Both the position numbers and the translations under genes were made by a program. From Odiellus spinosus (lineage: Eukaryota; Arthropoda; Arachnida; Opiliones; Phalangiidae), in assembly GCA_963920705.1 (NCBI GenBank), contig OY987240.1, positions 4,248,926-4,312,925 of the forward strand: DNA of 64,000 nt, given 5' to 3'. Shown in pieces: positions 21,001 to 31,495 of this stretch. The notes under the pieces were generated by a model, which saw only the letters and a list, made by a program, of their open reading frames with translations, did not search any database and was not told the origin of the DNA. The first letter of the stretch is position 1. Every line of letters starts with the position of its first letter.

Positions 21001-23946
21001 TTATGTTTTAAATTTTAACATTTTCTTATCCGCCCTTCTTTGGGTATCGTTCTTTTTATTAACAACAATTAAAAATTTCATTCGAATTATAGTTCTCATT
21101 TTGACATAAACCGATACAATTTCTCTAGGGTAATTTTCAAATTTTTCACAAATAATATCAGTGACTTTTTTAACTATACCTTCCTCCGTAGAAATTGAGT
21201 TTACATTATCGCCACAGCCATGATAACTTAAAAACAAATTTTCAAATTCTTTTACATCGTTTAGAAAATCATTATATGGAACAACCATTCCTCCATATCT
21301 TAATTGTCTCACCCAACTTTGCATTTCATTCGTATTCATTATTGGTGAACTCGAGTTACATTTTAAACTAATATCAGGGAATTTTTCCCAAAACCTTTTG
21401 GCAACCCATCCAGCCAAATATTCTATTCCCCCCTCTTCTTCTTTAGTTAAGACTATTTCATTAGTCGTGTTCTCTTTTCCTGAGTGTTTTTGTGGGGAAC
21501 TAATATCAACGCTTTTCTGGGAACTACCATTGTAAATATTAATTTTATTTTTAAATGATCATTTGGGAATATTTAAATTTGTACTCGTACCAGATTTAGA
21601 CAAGGGTATTTTTTTATCATCTGAGGTAGAACAAGTATCAGTTACTTCTACACTAAAAATATCGTCAGTCACAAAGTCAAGGTCTAGATCTTCGTATGTT
21701 ATGCCTGATTTATTAAATATGTTAGTTACGAAATATTCATCCGTTATTTGTGCAACTGTATTAGCGTTACTTTGAATTATTCCCGGATTTTTTCCTAAAA
21801 TTATCATCCTAAGACGATACATTGCATTTAATGGGGTGGGGTGGTCGTCTAACCCTCCTCGGGTTCTTAACTGCGAAAATAAGTTTTCCAGACAGTCTTG
21901 GTTTAATCTGCTTGTTAGTATGTACCTGATACCATACTTCCTATTTAGATCGTACCAAAGACTAATTAATGAGTTTGTTGAAGTTAATATACCTCTTTGG
22001 AATGTTTGCAAACAACCGTGTTGGGGAATTTCGTTCTTTTTTGGTTTCGTTTTACTTTTAGGGTTAATTTTTTTAATACACCTCATGTTGCTTATAAAGT
22101 TAGTCATATCAGTAAGAATTTCATTTTGTTCATCAAAATTTACACCAAATGCGCTTTTGTTAGGGTTACTATCATATTTTGTGTAACTGTTCATTACGTC
22201 AAACCATTTATTAGTTCTTGTTATAAACTCGGCTGTTGCTTTCTGTTCTTCCGCTTTTATTTTATTATTTGGTTTTGATCTAGCCACTGCTGTAGCAACC
22301 GAACGCGATAACAGTTCCGCAGCTAATCTAACATTCTGCCTCGCCTGCTGAACGCATTCTAGATGTAGTTTTGTTATTTTGTGACAAGATTTTAACTCGT
22401 TATTATCAGTTTTTAAAAGTAATTGCACTGGCTCTTTTGATATTTTAACGTTATTATACACAAACCCGTAGTCTAGAAACCAGTTTCGTATAAGTTTTAG
22501 CAAATGTGGGACGTCGGCAAAACAATAAATATCGTCATTAGGACTGGCTGGATTAGAAAAATAGGTTTTCTGAATGGACACTCCGAGTGAACGCCACAAG
22601 CCCATATTGCTCGCCCCCATGTCGCTAACACAAGCGTGAACTTTAAAACCTGCCTTATCTAATTCTAAGATGGTGGAAAATAAAATTTCTTTAGTCATTT
22701 TTTATCAAAGGCGTAATAAACTGGTTGTTTCCAACCAGAGAATAAACCTCTCGCCATGATTACTTGCATTTGACTATGCATCCCAACTATTTTGTCACGT
22801 TTCGGGTCATATTCATAGGTTGAACGCAAATGGACTTCGTCATAAGTTAAAACTGTTATTCTGTCTACTAAAGGCATATTTTTGGCATTAGCTTTCATCA
22901 GATTGATAACATCGTGTAAAATACCCTCGGAGAAATCTAATTTAGAGGCATATCGCTTTAAAGTAGAAATGTGTGGCAGAGGTATATTCATTTTGTTTTT
23001 CATGTACAAATATGATCGTTTACTAAAATATCTTAGAGCAAACGCATTTGCTAAATCTTCTTTTCCCTAAGTCACCTTTTTTTTCCCCTTTAACATTTTT
23101 ACTTGACTATTAGAAAATACTTTCTTTAAAATAATTTCACTTTCCGCATTAAGCTTACTTAATTTTTTATTTTTTTTCTTTAATCGAATGTTATCTTTTT
23201 TTAACCTGCTATTTTCAATTTGTGCCATTTTTAAATTCATCTTTCCTAAGCATTTTACTTTATCAGAGAAAAAAACTTTTTTGTAGGCGTTACTAGTGCG
23301 ATTTTGTAACTTTTTACTAAGATCTTCTAACTTCTTAATTTTAATTTCAAGTCTCGAATTTTTTCAATTGCCTCTGACCGATCACATTTACATTTTCTTT
23401 TGTTATTTCTACATTTTACAACTGAGGAATACCTGGTCTTTGTAATATCTTTTTCAGCATTTCGACTTGAAACTCCCTCATCTTTTTCTTTGGATTCAGA
23501 CTGAATATCACAGGTTTCTTTTTGAATGGGCAATTTAGAATTTTTTAAAAAGTCTGAAACATTTTCTTGGTTAAAAGAAGTATCACAGTACACTTTAGGA
23601 ACTTCAATAGTATTAATACTTTTAAGGACATTTGAAACTTGTAAAACGTCCTTTGGCACGAAATTATTTTGACAGTTCATGGTTGTGGGTGACATAGAGC
23701 TTGAAAAAACAACACAGGTTTCTTTAGGAACTTCAACATTATCACTGGTCACTTTTAAAGTTTGGAAACTTTTTTGTGACTCAATATTTTGATTATATTT
23801 TCTTGATGGAGAATTACTTCTGGGTTACCACATTCAACCAACCACTTATTTTTGGTATTGATATCTTTGGGAAAGTAGTGATACGTGGTATCTTGGTCCC
23901 TAGTTTCTCGGTTGGAGTTATTACAACCCAATACGCTACACTTCAT
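21001..23946 (-). pseudogene. P-element transposase (THAP family), frameshifted
   Basis: Reading down from 23946 there is first a THAP-like start (CSVLGC, YHYFPKD, KNKWLVECG). A linker follows, then a Lys/Leu coiled coil (about 23340-23080), then the P-element core with LPHISTLKRYASKL, TYDEVHLRS and the FADVPHLLKLIRNW block, and the C-terminal ENLFSQLRTRGGLDDHPTPLNAMYRLR signature. The tail runs to 21001. At least four frame changes or stops interrupt it (about 23757, 23335, 23070, 22697 and 21558), and the last THAP Cys/His pair is not evident. The family is clear; the gene is dead as read. Confidence 0.88.
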
Positions 23947-24822
23947 TATTGGTATAATTGAAACAAATAGCTTAAGATATCCCCGTATTTATCCTGAAAA
24001 ATAATTATAAAAATCATAAACACTAAGCCTAAAAAAATCATATCAAAAGGCGCCTTTTCAATCAAGATTTTCTAAGCCAAAAAAATGTTAATTTTTCGTC
24101 ATAAGTATAGTAAATTTCTACATGCCAGTCAAAAATTTCAAATCCTTATGGGAAATATAGGATAAATAATATAAAAAATTGGTTTTATAGGATAATATGG
24201 GACTTAACTACATCAAATATAGGTTTTGTGAGTAGCAATATACTAATCTTAGGCTAAAAGGGTCTGCTTAAGCAAAATATTCAAATTATTGACGGCTTGT
24301 GTATATTATTTGATCGCGAAATGTCGATTAACTGAAAATTGTACGATATTATAGGATATTTCTAGAAAATACAGGGTAATATAGGACATGTTTGAAAAAT
24401 ATAGGCTGCCTGGAATTTCTATAGTTACCGACGAAAAATTTACTTAATAAAAAAAAGGTGTTATATATACTTTATAGTTCTCAAACAATTACATATTTTA
24501 AACTGAGTAATAATTAACAATAATTATTTACAACTGTAGTATATATCCTCTTTATTTATTTTACATACCTTTTTAAAAAATGCTAGCTTCCGCGTTGTTT
24601 GCCCGGCAGCTACTGGCTCGCTTCGCGTCAAAAGTTAACGGAATTTTCCATACCGGGTTTCGGGGTAGGGGGAATCTTGTTCTCTCTCTTTTCCGTCTGG
24701 GCGACGTCACAACTACTAGGCGCGTCTCTCCCACCCACAACGAAGATTTCCCACAAAACCCGGAGCCCGGCGCTCTCGCATGAGCCAACCTTATAGTGCG
24801 ATAGGCATTTTTACGAACCTTG

Positions 24823-27159
24823 CCTATATTCAACACGCCACGAAACGTATGAAGAAAACGGTTCCAGTCTTTGAAGACCTAACATTAATTGCCCATAATT
24901 TCATGGGCTATGACAGTTTCTTCATTTTAAACGCCTTACTAAGAATGTCCATTACCCCTGATGTTGTCTTTAAAGGTAGCAAGCTGCTGGCCATCTTTCT
25001 GAACCAACAAAAAATGAAATTCTTGGATTCCTTTAATTTTGTGGCTCAACCTTTAAGATCGTTTCCCGCCACGTTTTCATTGGGTGAAAGCAAAAAAGAA
25101 TTTTTCCCCTATATTTTTCATACTGAAGATACGTTAGATTACGTCGGACCTCTTCCTAGCAAAGACTATTTTCAACCTGAATACATGAAAGAAAAAGATT
25201 ACGCCGAGTTTAGCCAGTGGTACGAAGAGAAGAAAAAGCAACCAGTCTATAATTTACGCGAAGAATTGGAGTATTACACAATCATGGATGTCAAGGTGTT
25301 ACAACAAGGAATGGATACCTTTCGAAGATTATTCCAGCAAGAAACCGCTTACGACGTTATGAACATGAATGCTTTGACCATTGCCGGGGCTTGTACTAAC
25401 ATATTTCTGCACAAGTACCTGGAAGAATTTAGTTTAGGCGTTGTTCCGGCAAACGGATATGGAAACAATGTGAATCAAAGTCAAGCCGCATTAAAGTGGA
25501 TGGCTTGGGAAGCTGAGAAACGTAACATCGACATACAACCCACCTTATCGTTGGGAGGTGAAAAGAAAATTGGTCGTTTTCCGGTTGACGGGTATTGCGC
25601 TAATCCAGAAATCATTTTTCAATACGACGGGGATTTTTTTCACGGATGCCCGCTTCATATAAAGGGTAGCCAGTGGAATCCTTTGTTACAAGATTCATTC
25701 AAAAACCTGTATGAAAGAACTTTAGATCGGGATGACACCATCAAAGCCGACGCCCCCAATGCCGAATACATCCGAATCTGGAGCTGCGATTGGGAAGAGA
25801 TGTTGAAGACTAACCATGAGTTAAAAGCATTCTGCAAATCTTTATCTTTTCGCGAGCCAATTGGTCCGAAATCCGCTTTATACGGCGGTCGCACAGAAGG
25901 TCTCGTTTTGTACCGAAAGGCTCAACCGGATGAGAAGATCTTATTCTACGATATAATGAGTCTTTACCCCTTTGTCTGTAAGTACCGTGACTATCCAAAA
26001 TTACACCCGGAAGTAATTAAAAAATTTTTTAATTACGAAACAAATTTTTATTTTGGATTAATGTCTTGCAAGATTTTGGCACCAAAAAACGCCTATATAC
26101 CAGCCTTACCTTTTCGAACAAGGGGTAAACTTTTCTTTGCCTTATGTAAGACATGCGTGGAAAACGATATTGAGTCTTGCACCCACAGTGATCAAGAAAG
26201 GGCTTTCGACGGCTGCTGGACGAGTGTTGAAATATACAATGCCGTGGAATTTGGATACGTCATAATGGAAATTTTCGAAGTTCATCACTACGTTGAAAGA
26301 TACCGCTACGTTAAAGGGGAGGATCCAGGTTTCTTTGGAGGGTATATCAATACCTTTTTGAAGCTGAAAATTCAAAATTCGGGATGGCCGAGAGTAGTGA
26401 AAACGGAAGCCGAAAAATCGGAATATTTGAAGGGGATCAAGGAGAGGGAAGACATTGATATTAAAGCTGAGGATGTGACGTGCAACACCCCTCTCCGAAC
26501 TCTTGCTAAGCTAGCACTGAATTGGTTGTGGGGGAGGAACTGCATGTCCCGCGACAAGCCCAAGACGGTCTTTGTCAAAACCTACGAAGCCTACATATCC
26601 ATTGTCACAGACCCGACTATCGAACTGACCGATATGCGACCTTTCAATGACGAAGTTTGTATTATGTCTTACAAGTTCAAGAAAGATTTTTGTCCGACGT
26701 ACTACAAAGGCTCGCCTGTGGTTGGTTGCTTCGTTAGCTCCTATGGTCGCATTGTCTTGTTTCAAACTTTGCAACAGTTGGGGACCAGGATTTTATATTA
26801 TGACACGGATAGTGTATTTTTTGTCCGAAAGAACAATGACGAAACAAATTTTCCACCCCTCGGTCAATTTATGGGAGACTGGACCGACGAATTTCCGGGT
26901 ACTTATATCACTGAATTTGTGTGTTCAGGACCCAAATCGTATAGATACAAAACAGCCGACGGTAAAAGCGTCACGAAAATGAAAGGCATTTCCCTTAATC
27001 GAAAAATGAAGAAATCATCATTTTGAATCGATAAAAGCGGCCTTGGACAAACCAGAAACCACGTACTCGGTGGAGGTCCCCTTTAACGTGGTGCGCAACA
27101 AGAGTCAGGCGAAGCTTTTTCTTGGTAATTTAAAGAAGGCTTTTTGGTGTCACCTTTAA
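24823..27159 (+). pseudogene. polB: DNA polymerase B, exonuclease II/III and polymerase domains
   Basis: Resumes in frame after the P element. Motifs in order are ExoII IAHNFMGYDSFF (about 24888), ExoIII YYTIMDVKVL (about 25273), the palm motif A YDIMSLYP (about 25948), motif B KLALNWLWG (about 26509), where the usual Ser after Asn is Trp, and motif C YYDTDSVFF (about 26797). The long linker between ExoIII and motif A includes the GDFFHGCP block found in this polymerase clade. After KMKGISLN (about 27000) the frame is lost by small indels; the expected C-terminal residues continue in another frame to TAA 27157-27159. Catalytic Asp residues are present, so the breaks rather than the active site inactivate it. 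Confidence 0.93.
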
Positions 27160-27176
27160 TAAAAGAATTATCAAAG

Positions 27177-27629
27177 ATGATTACTCGACAGTGCCCTTTG
27201 GATATTCGAACGAATAAGATGTATCGTGAAAGTAAAAGATTTGAGACCTTTAACAATATCAATTGGTTGACGGCCTCGAAACATTTGCCACGCCACTCGT
27301 ATCTAGCTTCGGAACTAGCTGAAGCGGGTTTTTTCTACTTGAACGAAGGTTGTAAGACTAGATGTTTCTGTTGTCACAATGAATTTGACTGGAGCGAAAG
27401 CAGTAGCGATGAATATCCACTGAACGTACATCAAAGAGAAGCCCCATTTTGCGCCTTTTTACTCGATCAGGATAAAACTAATTTGAAAGCGTACGAAGAA
27501 GCCCATCAAGAAAAATTGGCCAAGGAAGCTGTGGCAAAACTGACCATTTTGATGAAAAACAAACATATTTTGAGGTTTGTGGAAGCATTACGCGAGGTGG
27601 TATTAGATGGATTTGGAAAAAGAGTATAA
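27177..27629 (+). CDS. BIR-domain protein (IAP-like)
   Basis: 150 aa from ATG 27177, which follows the polymerase stop by 17 bp. One BIR repeat is visible: W30, the GFFYLNEG lead, Cys63-x2-Cys66, His85 and Cys92, with DEYP before the His in the usual spacing. The C-terminal 55 residues are a Lys/Glu-rich helix; no RING or second BIR is present. BIR proteins bind caspases or IAP-binding motifs in insects and baculoviruses. Several adintovirus-type elements carry such genes, presumably to delay host cell death. Whether this copy binds anything is unknown. Confidence 0.85.
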   Translation: MITRQCPLDIRTNKMYRESKRFETFNNINWLTASKHLPRHSYLASELAEAGFFYLNEGCKTRCFCCHNEFDWSESSSDEYPLNVHQREAPFCAFLLDQDKTNLKAYEEAHQEKLAKEAVAKLTILMKNKHILRFVEALREVVLDGFGKRV

Positions 27630-27756
27630 AAAAGGTGACATTTGACGAGATAACGGTTATTTGGTATATCCCTGTCGAGGATCGGACCAATTGGAATTTT
27701 GTCAATCATTTCCGTTTTAAAAAGAGAATTAAAGATTTTGAGCTTAAATTTGAAAA

Positions 27757-28410
27757 ATGTCGTGTCGAATCAAATTTCAAGCCCCAATGCAGCTGTTGGT
27801 GAGTGGTCCAACCATGTGTGGTAAAACCACCTGGATATTTAACCTTTTAAAAAACGCCGAGACTTTAATTGAACCACCACCCAATAGGATCGTGTACTGT
27901 TATAAAGAGTACCAACCAAAATTTAAAGACATGCAGAAAAAAATAAAAAATTTAGAGTTTATTGAGGGATTGCCCCCAGAAGATCCCAATTTTTGGGATG
28001 AAAATTTGCATAATTTTTTAATTATTGATGACTTGGCCTTTACCTGCTATAAATACGCGCACATTGCTAATATCTATTGTGTTTCCTCGCACCATAAAAA
28101 TGTGTCAGTGGCTTTGTTAACTCAAAATCTATTTGGGCAAGGAAAAGAAAGCCGAACAATTAGCCTTAATTCCTCGAATATCATATGTTTCAAAAATCCT
28201 TGTGATGGAAGTCAAATAAACTACTTGAGTAGACAAATATTTCCCCATAACAAAAATCTCGTGGGCAAAGCTTTTCATCTAGTGACGGCTGCTAATCCAT
28301 TTTCTTACTTGTGTATAGATTTAAAACAAAATATGCCCGACGAGTTACGTTTAAGAAGTAACCTATTCCCTCACGAAAGTAATATGATCATTGTTTGCAA
28401 TGACAAATAA
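27757..28410 (+). CDS. DNA-packaging ATPase (FtsK/HerA, A32-like)
   Basis: 217 aa, intact. Walker A GPTMCGKT is at residues 17-24 and Walker B FLIIDD at about 87-92, followed by the SSHHKNVSVALLTQN segment (sensor-like N/Q after a beta strand). The short length and the P-loop right at the N-terminus are typical of Polinton and virophage packaging ATPases, which pump genome into the capsid. AATAAA words overlap and follow the stop. It sits between the BIR gene and the basic core gene on the same strand. Confidence 0.93.
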   Translation: MSCRIKFQAPMQLLVSGPTMCGKTTWIFNLLKNAETLIEPPPNRIVYCYKEYQPKFKDMQKKIKNLEFIEGLPPEDPNFWDENLHNFLIIDDLAFTCYKYAHIANIYCVSSHHKNVSVALLTQNLFGQGKESRTISLNSSNIICFKNPCDGSQINYLSRQIFPHNKNLVGKAFHLVTAANPFSYLCIDLKQNMPDELRLRSNLFPHESNMIIVCNDK

Positions 28411-28464
28411 ATAAACTTGTTTCTTCAATAAAAGTGTTATTACGGATCTTGACTTTAAAAGAAC

Positions 28465-28932
28465 ATGTTGAGAAAACGTACCTCAAGACGTTTGCGGAGC
28501 AAGCGAAAACCAATATCATTACTGAAAAAAGTTTTATTACGGAACGCTCAGAGGGCCTTACGGACCCAAACCAGATTTACCAGACAACGGCATCCCCTGA
28601 AGAAACACTTGCCTTTCTTACGAAGGTTGGTCAACGTTAGTCAAAAAGGAGGTGGAAAACTAGAGCAGTTTTTGAAAAGAGCCAAGGCCCCTCAAATTAA
28701 ATCAATCAACAAAACGTTTTTTAACTTGTTACGCGGTAACATTGAGATACCTGAGGAAGCCCGGTTGTACATAAAACAGCACCGAGGTCTTGTCCGTCAA
28801 TTAGGCAGTAAACGGGGGACCACCAAAACGAATCGGAAATTGTATATAAAACAAGCAGGAGGTCTGTTGCCCGGTTTAATCGGTGCTCTGGTACCGACCC
28901 TGATTTCAACAATTTCTTCTCTGGTACGATGA
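28465..28932 (+). CDS. Basic core/minor virion protein, adenovirus core-like
   Basis: 155 aa. The first 70 residues are packed with Arg and Lys (RKRTSRRLRSKRK). The C-terminus has QAGGLLPGLIGALVPTLIS, a Gly-rich amphipathic hydrophobic segment like the C-termini of adenovirus pX (mu) and pVI. Together they suggest a DNA-condensing or membrane-active virion protein. Its stop overlaps the next ATG (28929) by four bases (ATGA), implying one transcript. The family assignment is by composition and position. Confidence 0.75.
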   Translation: MLRKRTSRRLRSKRKPISLLKKVLLRNAQRALRTQTRFTRQRHPLKKHLPFLRRLVNVSQKGGGKLEQFLKRAKAPQIKSINKTFFNLLRGNIEIPEEARLYIKQHRGLVRQLGSKRGTTKTNRKLYIKQAGGLLPGLIGALVPTLISTISSLVR

Positions 28933-29623
28933 AGCGAATGGTTTTGTTACCAGAAACGGCTCTTTCCTCGGAAGCGGGTAAAGAAGCCTCAGCTCTTGAT
29001 CGTGAAATAAAGAGGATTTTGAAAATGAACATGTCACCCGAAAACAAACTTCGACACTACAACAATTTTTGACCATGAAAAGTTTAATAGAACCCCCCTC
29101 CGTCAACGTGCAAAACTTTCCAGCCAGTCTGACGGCACCAATATCAACACCAGCGCCACCATTGACCGGACCGACGCAAATTACACCTACACCGAGCTGG
29201 TTTCCAAGTTTTACAACTTCTCCCGCCTTAGCGTTGTCGTCAACTGGTACGTCTACACCGCTCGCTACTATATCACGGACTCCTACCCCTCCACCTCAGA
29301 TATCAGCCAGAGCATCAAGAAGTCAGACCCAGCGTTTGTAACAAGCGATATCGAATCTGTTGACTTCGCAAGCGGCGTCCTCTTTACCTCCGCTACAAGT
29401 TGCTCACCTGCCTCCGAAACGTAGCGCGAGCAACGTGGCCAAAAAACTATTGGCGAAAAATCGAGAAGAGAAACGAGAGCATCAAAGGTACGCCCGTCGT
29501 ACGCTTACTTTGAAAGATGCTACTGATATTGCCGATGATGAGGATTTGCCACCTCGAATGACTATGAGAAAAAATCCCAAAAAGACTAAACAATCGGGTA
29601 AAGGAACATTACTTTGGGAGTAA
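28929..29623 (+). pseudogene. Polinton proline-rich protein with 'LDREI...LRHYNN' N-terminus, broken
   Basis: ATG 28929 begins a helical domain (LDREIKRILKMNMSPENKLRHYN) matching a conserved Polinton/adintovirus gene whose N-terminus reads LDxEMxxIL...KxxLYxQxLxRY. A one-base shift in the T-run at 29066-29071 ends this frame at TGA. The sister frame continues with a Pro/Thr-rich region (about 29090-29330), an in-frame TAA at 29339-29341, and a basic tail ending GTLLWE at 29623. So one frameshift and one stop interrupt a protein of about 230 codons. Function in the family is unknown; it travels with capsid genes. Confidence 0.65.
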
Positions 29624-29629
29624 TTGACT

Positions 29630-30013
29630 ATGATTTATTCTATCGCGAAAAAGTTTGCTAAACTGGTTTTATGCATAGTAATATTTTTGAGCATAACGTT
29701 TTGGTTAATTTTATTTTTACCCATTTTGTTACTTTGCCTTTTATATACCAAGTTTAAGCATAGGAATTCAATCTGTTGCGAATGTCCGGGATTAGTCCGT
29801 CTTTATTTTCACGATTCGCAGTTTCGTCGAGCATATTTTTTTATTTGGTGTAATTCTTTGCACTTTATTATTTTTCTTGTAAAAGCCCTATTATCATTTA
29901 ATCTTAAAAAAGTAAAAATGCTGTATTATTCAGCCTTGTTTGTCTTTACTTCTGTTTTAGGCGCGGGTTACGGTGGTTTTTGTAATTATTGTCATAAACG
30001 TATAACAAAGTAA
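29630..30013 (+). CDS. Membrane protein with CC...FHDS motif
   Basis: 127 aa from ATG 29630. A long hydrophobic stretch at residues 11-40, a Cys-rich loop (SICCECPG) leading into YFHDSQFRR, a second hydrophobic stretch at about 72-88 and a third at 98-112, ending in a CNYCHKR tail. The CC...FHDS...R pattern recurs in the minus-strand gene at 35443-35772. The stop is followed by AATAAA, shared back to back with the protease gene (TTTATT). Unknown family; probably a viral membrane protein. Confidence 0.6.
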   Translation: MIYSIAKKFAKLVLCIVIFLSITFWLILFLPILLLCLLYTKFKHRNSICCECPGLVRLYFHDSQFRRAYFFIWCNSLHFIIFLVKALLSFNLKKVKMLYYSALFVFTSVLGAGYGGFCNYCHKRITK

Positions 30014-30030
30014 TAAAATGTTTTTTATTC
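30010..30030. terminator. Bidirectional polyadenylation region
   Basis: AATAAA on the plus strand (about 30012) and TTTATT, which is AATAAA on the minus strand (about 30024), lie within 15 bp between two converging genes. Confidence 0.6.
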
Positions 30031-30505
30031 AAGACAAGATTGATTTTTATGATTCCATAAATGTATAAGCATATTTAACATAATTATAGCGTCGTTGTAC
30101 GTTTTGTCATTCTTGTTGTACATATCTTGAAGGATATCTTCGAAAGAAATTCCGGAGCAAAGGTTTGTCAGAACAAAAATGACGTGTCCGCCGCAGGAGA
30201 AAGATTTGGTTGGCTGCAGTTGTGTAAGATTGTGTTTCCAGTTTGAGGCGTATCTCGACAAATCTAATCCGTAAAAATCCGGTTCTTTCCCGTAAGAACA
30301 AAAGAAAATGCCGTCATCATTTTTATCCACGTAGACGCCCATCCAATGCAATCCACTTTCAGTCGAAGGTTGCGAGTTGATGACGAAACAAAAGGGTGTA
30401 AAATCTGGTTTCTTGGGTAGAATATCTTGAGGGTAAACCCCGATAAAAAAATGGTCTAGTACGGGGATCGCATTGCAAAAAGCGTTGTAAATCTTCGGTA
30501 TTCAT
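30025..30505 (-). pseudogene. Adenain-like cysteine protease, one frameshift
   Basis: ATG at 30503-30505 overlaps the integrase stop (ATGA). The first 14 codons are followed by a C-run (about 30457-30461) with one base too many, after which the conserved sequence is in another frame to TAA at 30025. Conserved features are LHWMGVY (catalytic His), an SYG...Y block in the acidic-residue position, a Gln before TKS (oxyanion Gln) and SCGGHVIFVL (nucleophile Cys). These are the adenovirus protease family signatures. In such viruses the enzyme matures capsid and core proteins. The size (about 158 codons) is slightly below adenain. Confidence 0.82.
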
Positions 30506-31430
30506 AATTCGATTTTTTGAAGCTCTGGCTCGTAAAAGCTACCCTTGATTATTTCATCATTTTCGTCTTGTATGACGTAAGCGGGCGGATCTCGAAATAA
30601 GACTTTTTTAATAACAAAAATTTCCGTTGTCCAGTACCCAGTATAACCTTTAGCAAAAACCCCTTTATCAGCCGCTATTATAACCAAATCACCGACTCGT
30701 AACTTTGGGACTTTTCTTTTTACGCTTCTATTCATGTATAACCTTTTCCAGACAAGATGTTCTTTATTTATAGTAACATTTTTGGGTGCCATCCCAATGG
30801 TTGAATGGACAGTTTGATTGTAACCATCAACCAATTTTTGTAAATGTACAAGTTGAGACGTTTCGAGCCGCGGCTCGAAACGTCTCAACTTGTACATTTT
30901 GTTAAATAAAAATTTTATTATTTAGGTTTTATTTGACGTGCTTCACGGGTTTCTTCTTCGTAAACTATTTTTAATATTTGGCATATTTACCACCGTGAAA
31001 AGAATAGACTATTATGGACTTATTCAAACTTTAAAGGAGTTCGTTCTCGAAAAATTGATTCGAGAGCCGGAATAATTTCGTTAGCTGTTTTTTTCTTGAG
31101 TGGTTTAGCCCAAGCGTAGCGCGATAGCACGTCAATAACCGTTAAAATATATCGATATCTATTGTTGAATTTGGCCAACTGGGGTAGATCTACCAGATCC
31201 GCTTGGAATATTTCATCTTTAGTATTAACAAAAGTTTTATTTCTCGGAAACCTTTTTCTTCGATTTCTATGTTTTGTATAGGCTGGTTGAGACCTTTACC
31301 AGGTGATGACGTCTCGAGTCTTAACACGAGGAAGAGCTGATTGCAGTTTTTTTAACGACCCTAAACTAGCGGGGTGTTGCGGATCGTAATATATCCGGGC
31401 CAGATCTTGAGCTACAAGTTTCGTGACCAT
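30502..31430 (-). pseudogene. Retroviral-type integrase of the Polinton, internally deleted
   Basis: From ATG 31430 come YYDPQHPASLGS, a TAA after VITW (about 31299-31301), then RFPRNKTF, the first catalytic Asp in ADLVDLPQLAKF and VIDVLSRYAWAKPL; another stop follows KFE near 31025. The region for the second and third catalytic acids is missing or scrambled at about 30900-31020. The C-terminal part resumes inside a 58-bp perfect palindrome (30842-30899) with YNQTVHSTIGMAPKNV and a chromodomain/SH3-like tail (LRVGDLVII, GYWTTEIFVIKKV). The intact gene would have made the 6-bp target duplication. This copy cannot encode a complete catalytic core. Confidence 0.9.
30842..30899. repeat. 58-bp perfect palindrome within the integrase gene
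   Basis: AAATGTACAAGTTGAGACGT through GAGCCG is followed directly by its exact reverse complement, with no spacer. The right half (as minus-strand coding) is genuine integrase sequence; the mirrored half replaces upstream coding sequence. Confidence 0.95.
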
Positions 31431-31466
31431 AGTATGTGTAATAATGACATCAAACAATCAAATAGG

Positions 31467-31476
31467 TTATTTTATA
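31467..31476 (-). promoter_or_regulatory. TATA box upstream of integrase/protease
   Basis: TATAAAATA on the minus strand, 37-46 bp before the integrase ATG at 31430. It is placed to start a transcript covering integrase and the overlapping protease. Confidence 0.5.
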
Positions 31477-31495
31477 TCTTTTATTTTTATCCAAC

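Larger units (their letters stand above)
20434..24822 (-). mobile_element. P element, 4.39 kb, nested in polB
   Basis: Flanked by CCTATATTC on both sides. Both termini read CAAGG inward and share a CC(g/t)ATCG-type block 10-25 bp inside, so they form imperfect short TIRs. The minus strand carries a THAP/P-element transposase remnant. A 32-bp perfect palindrome sits at 20785-20816 inside the 3' part. Insertion splits the polymerase between its ExoI and ExoII motifs. Confidence 0.9.

Noticed and set aside
24580..24836. Overlapping frames at the right end of the P element
   Set aside because: They are GC-rich terminal sequence of the transposon read in several frames; the polymerase coding sequence starts only at 24823.
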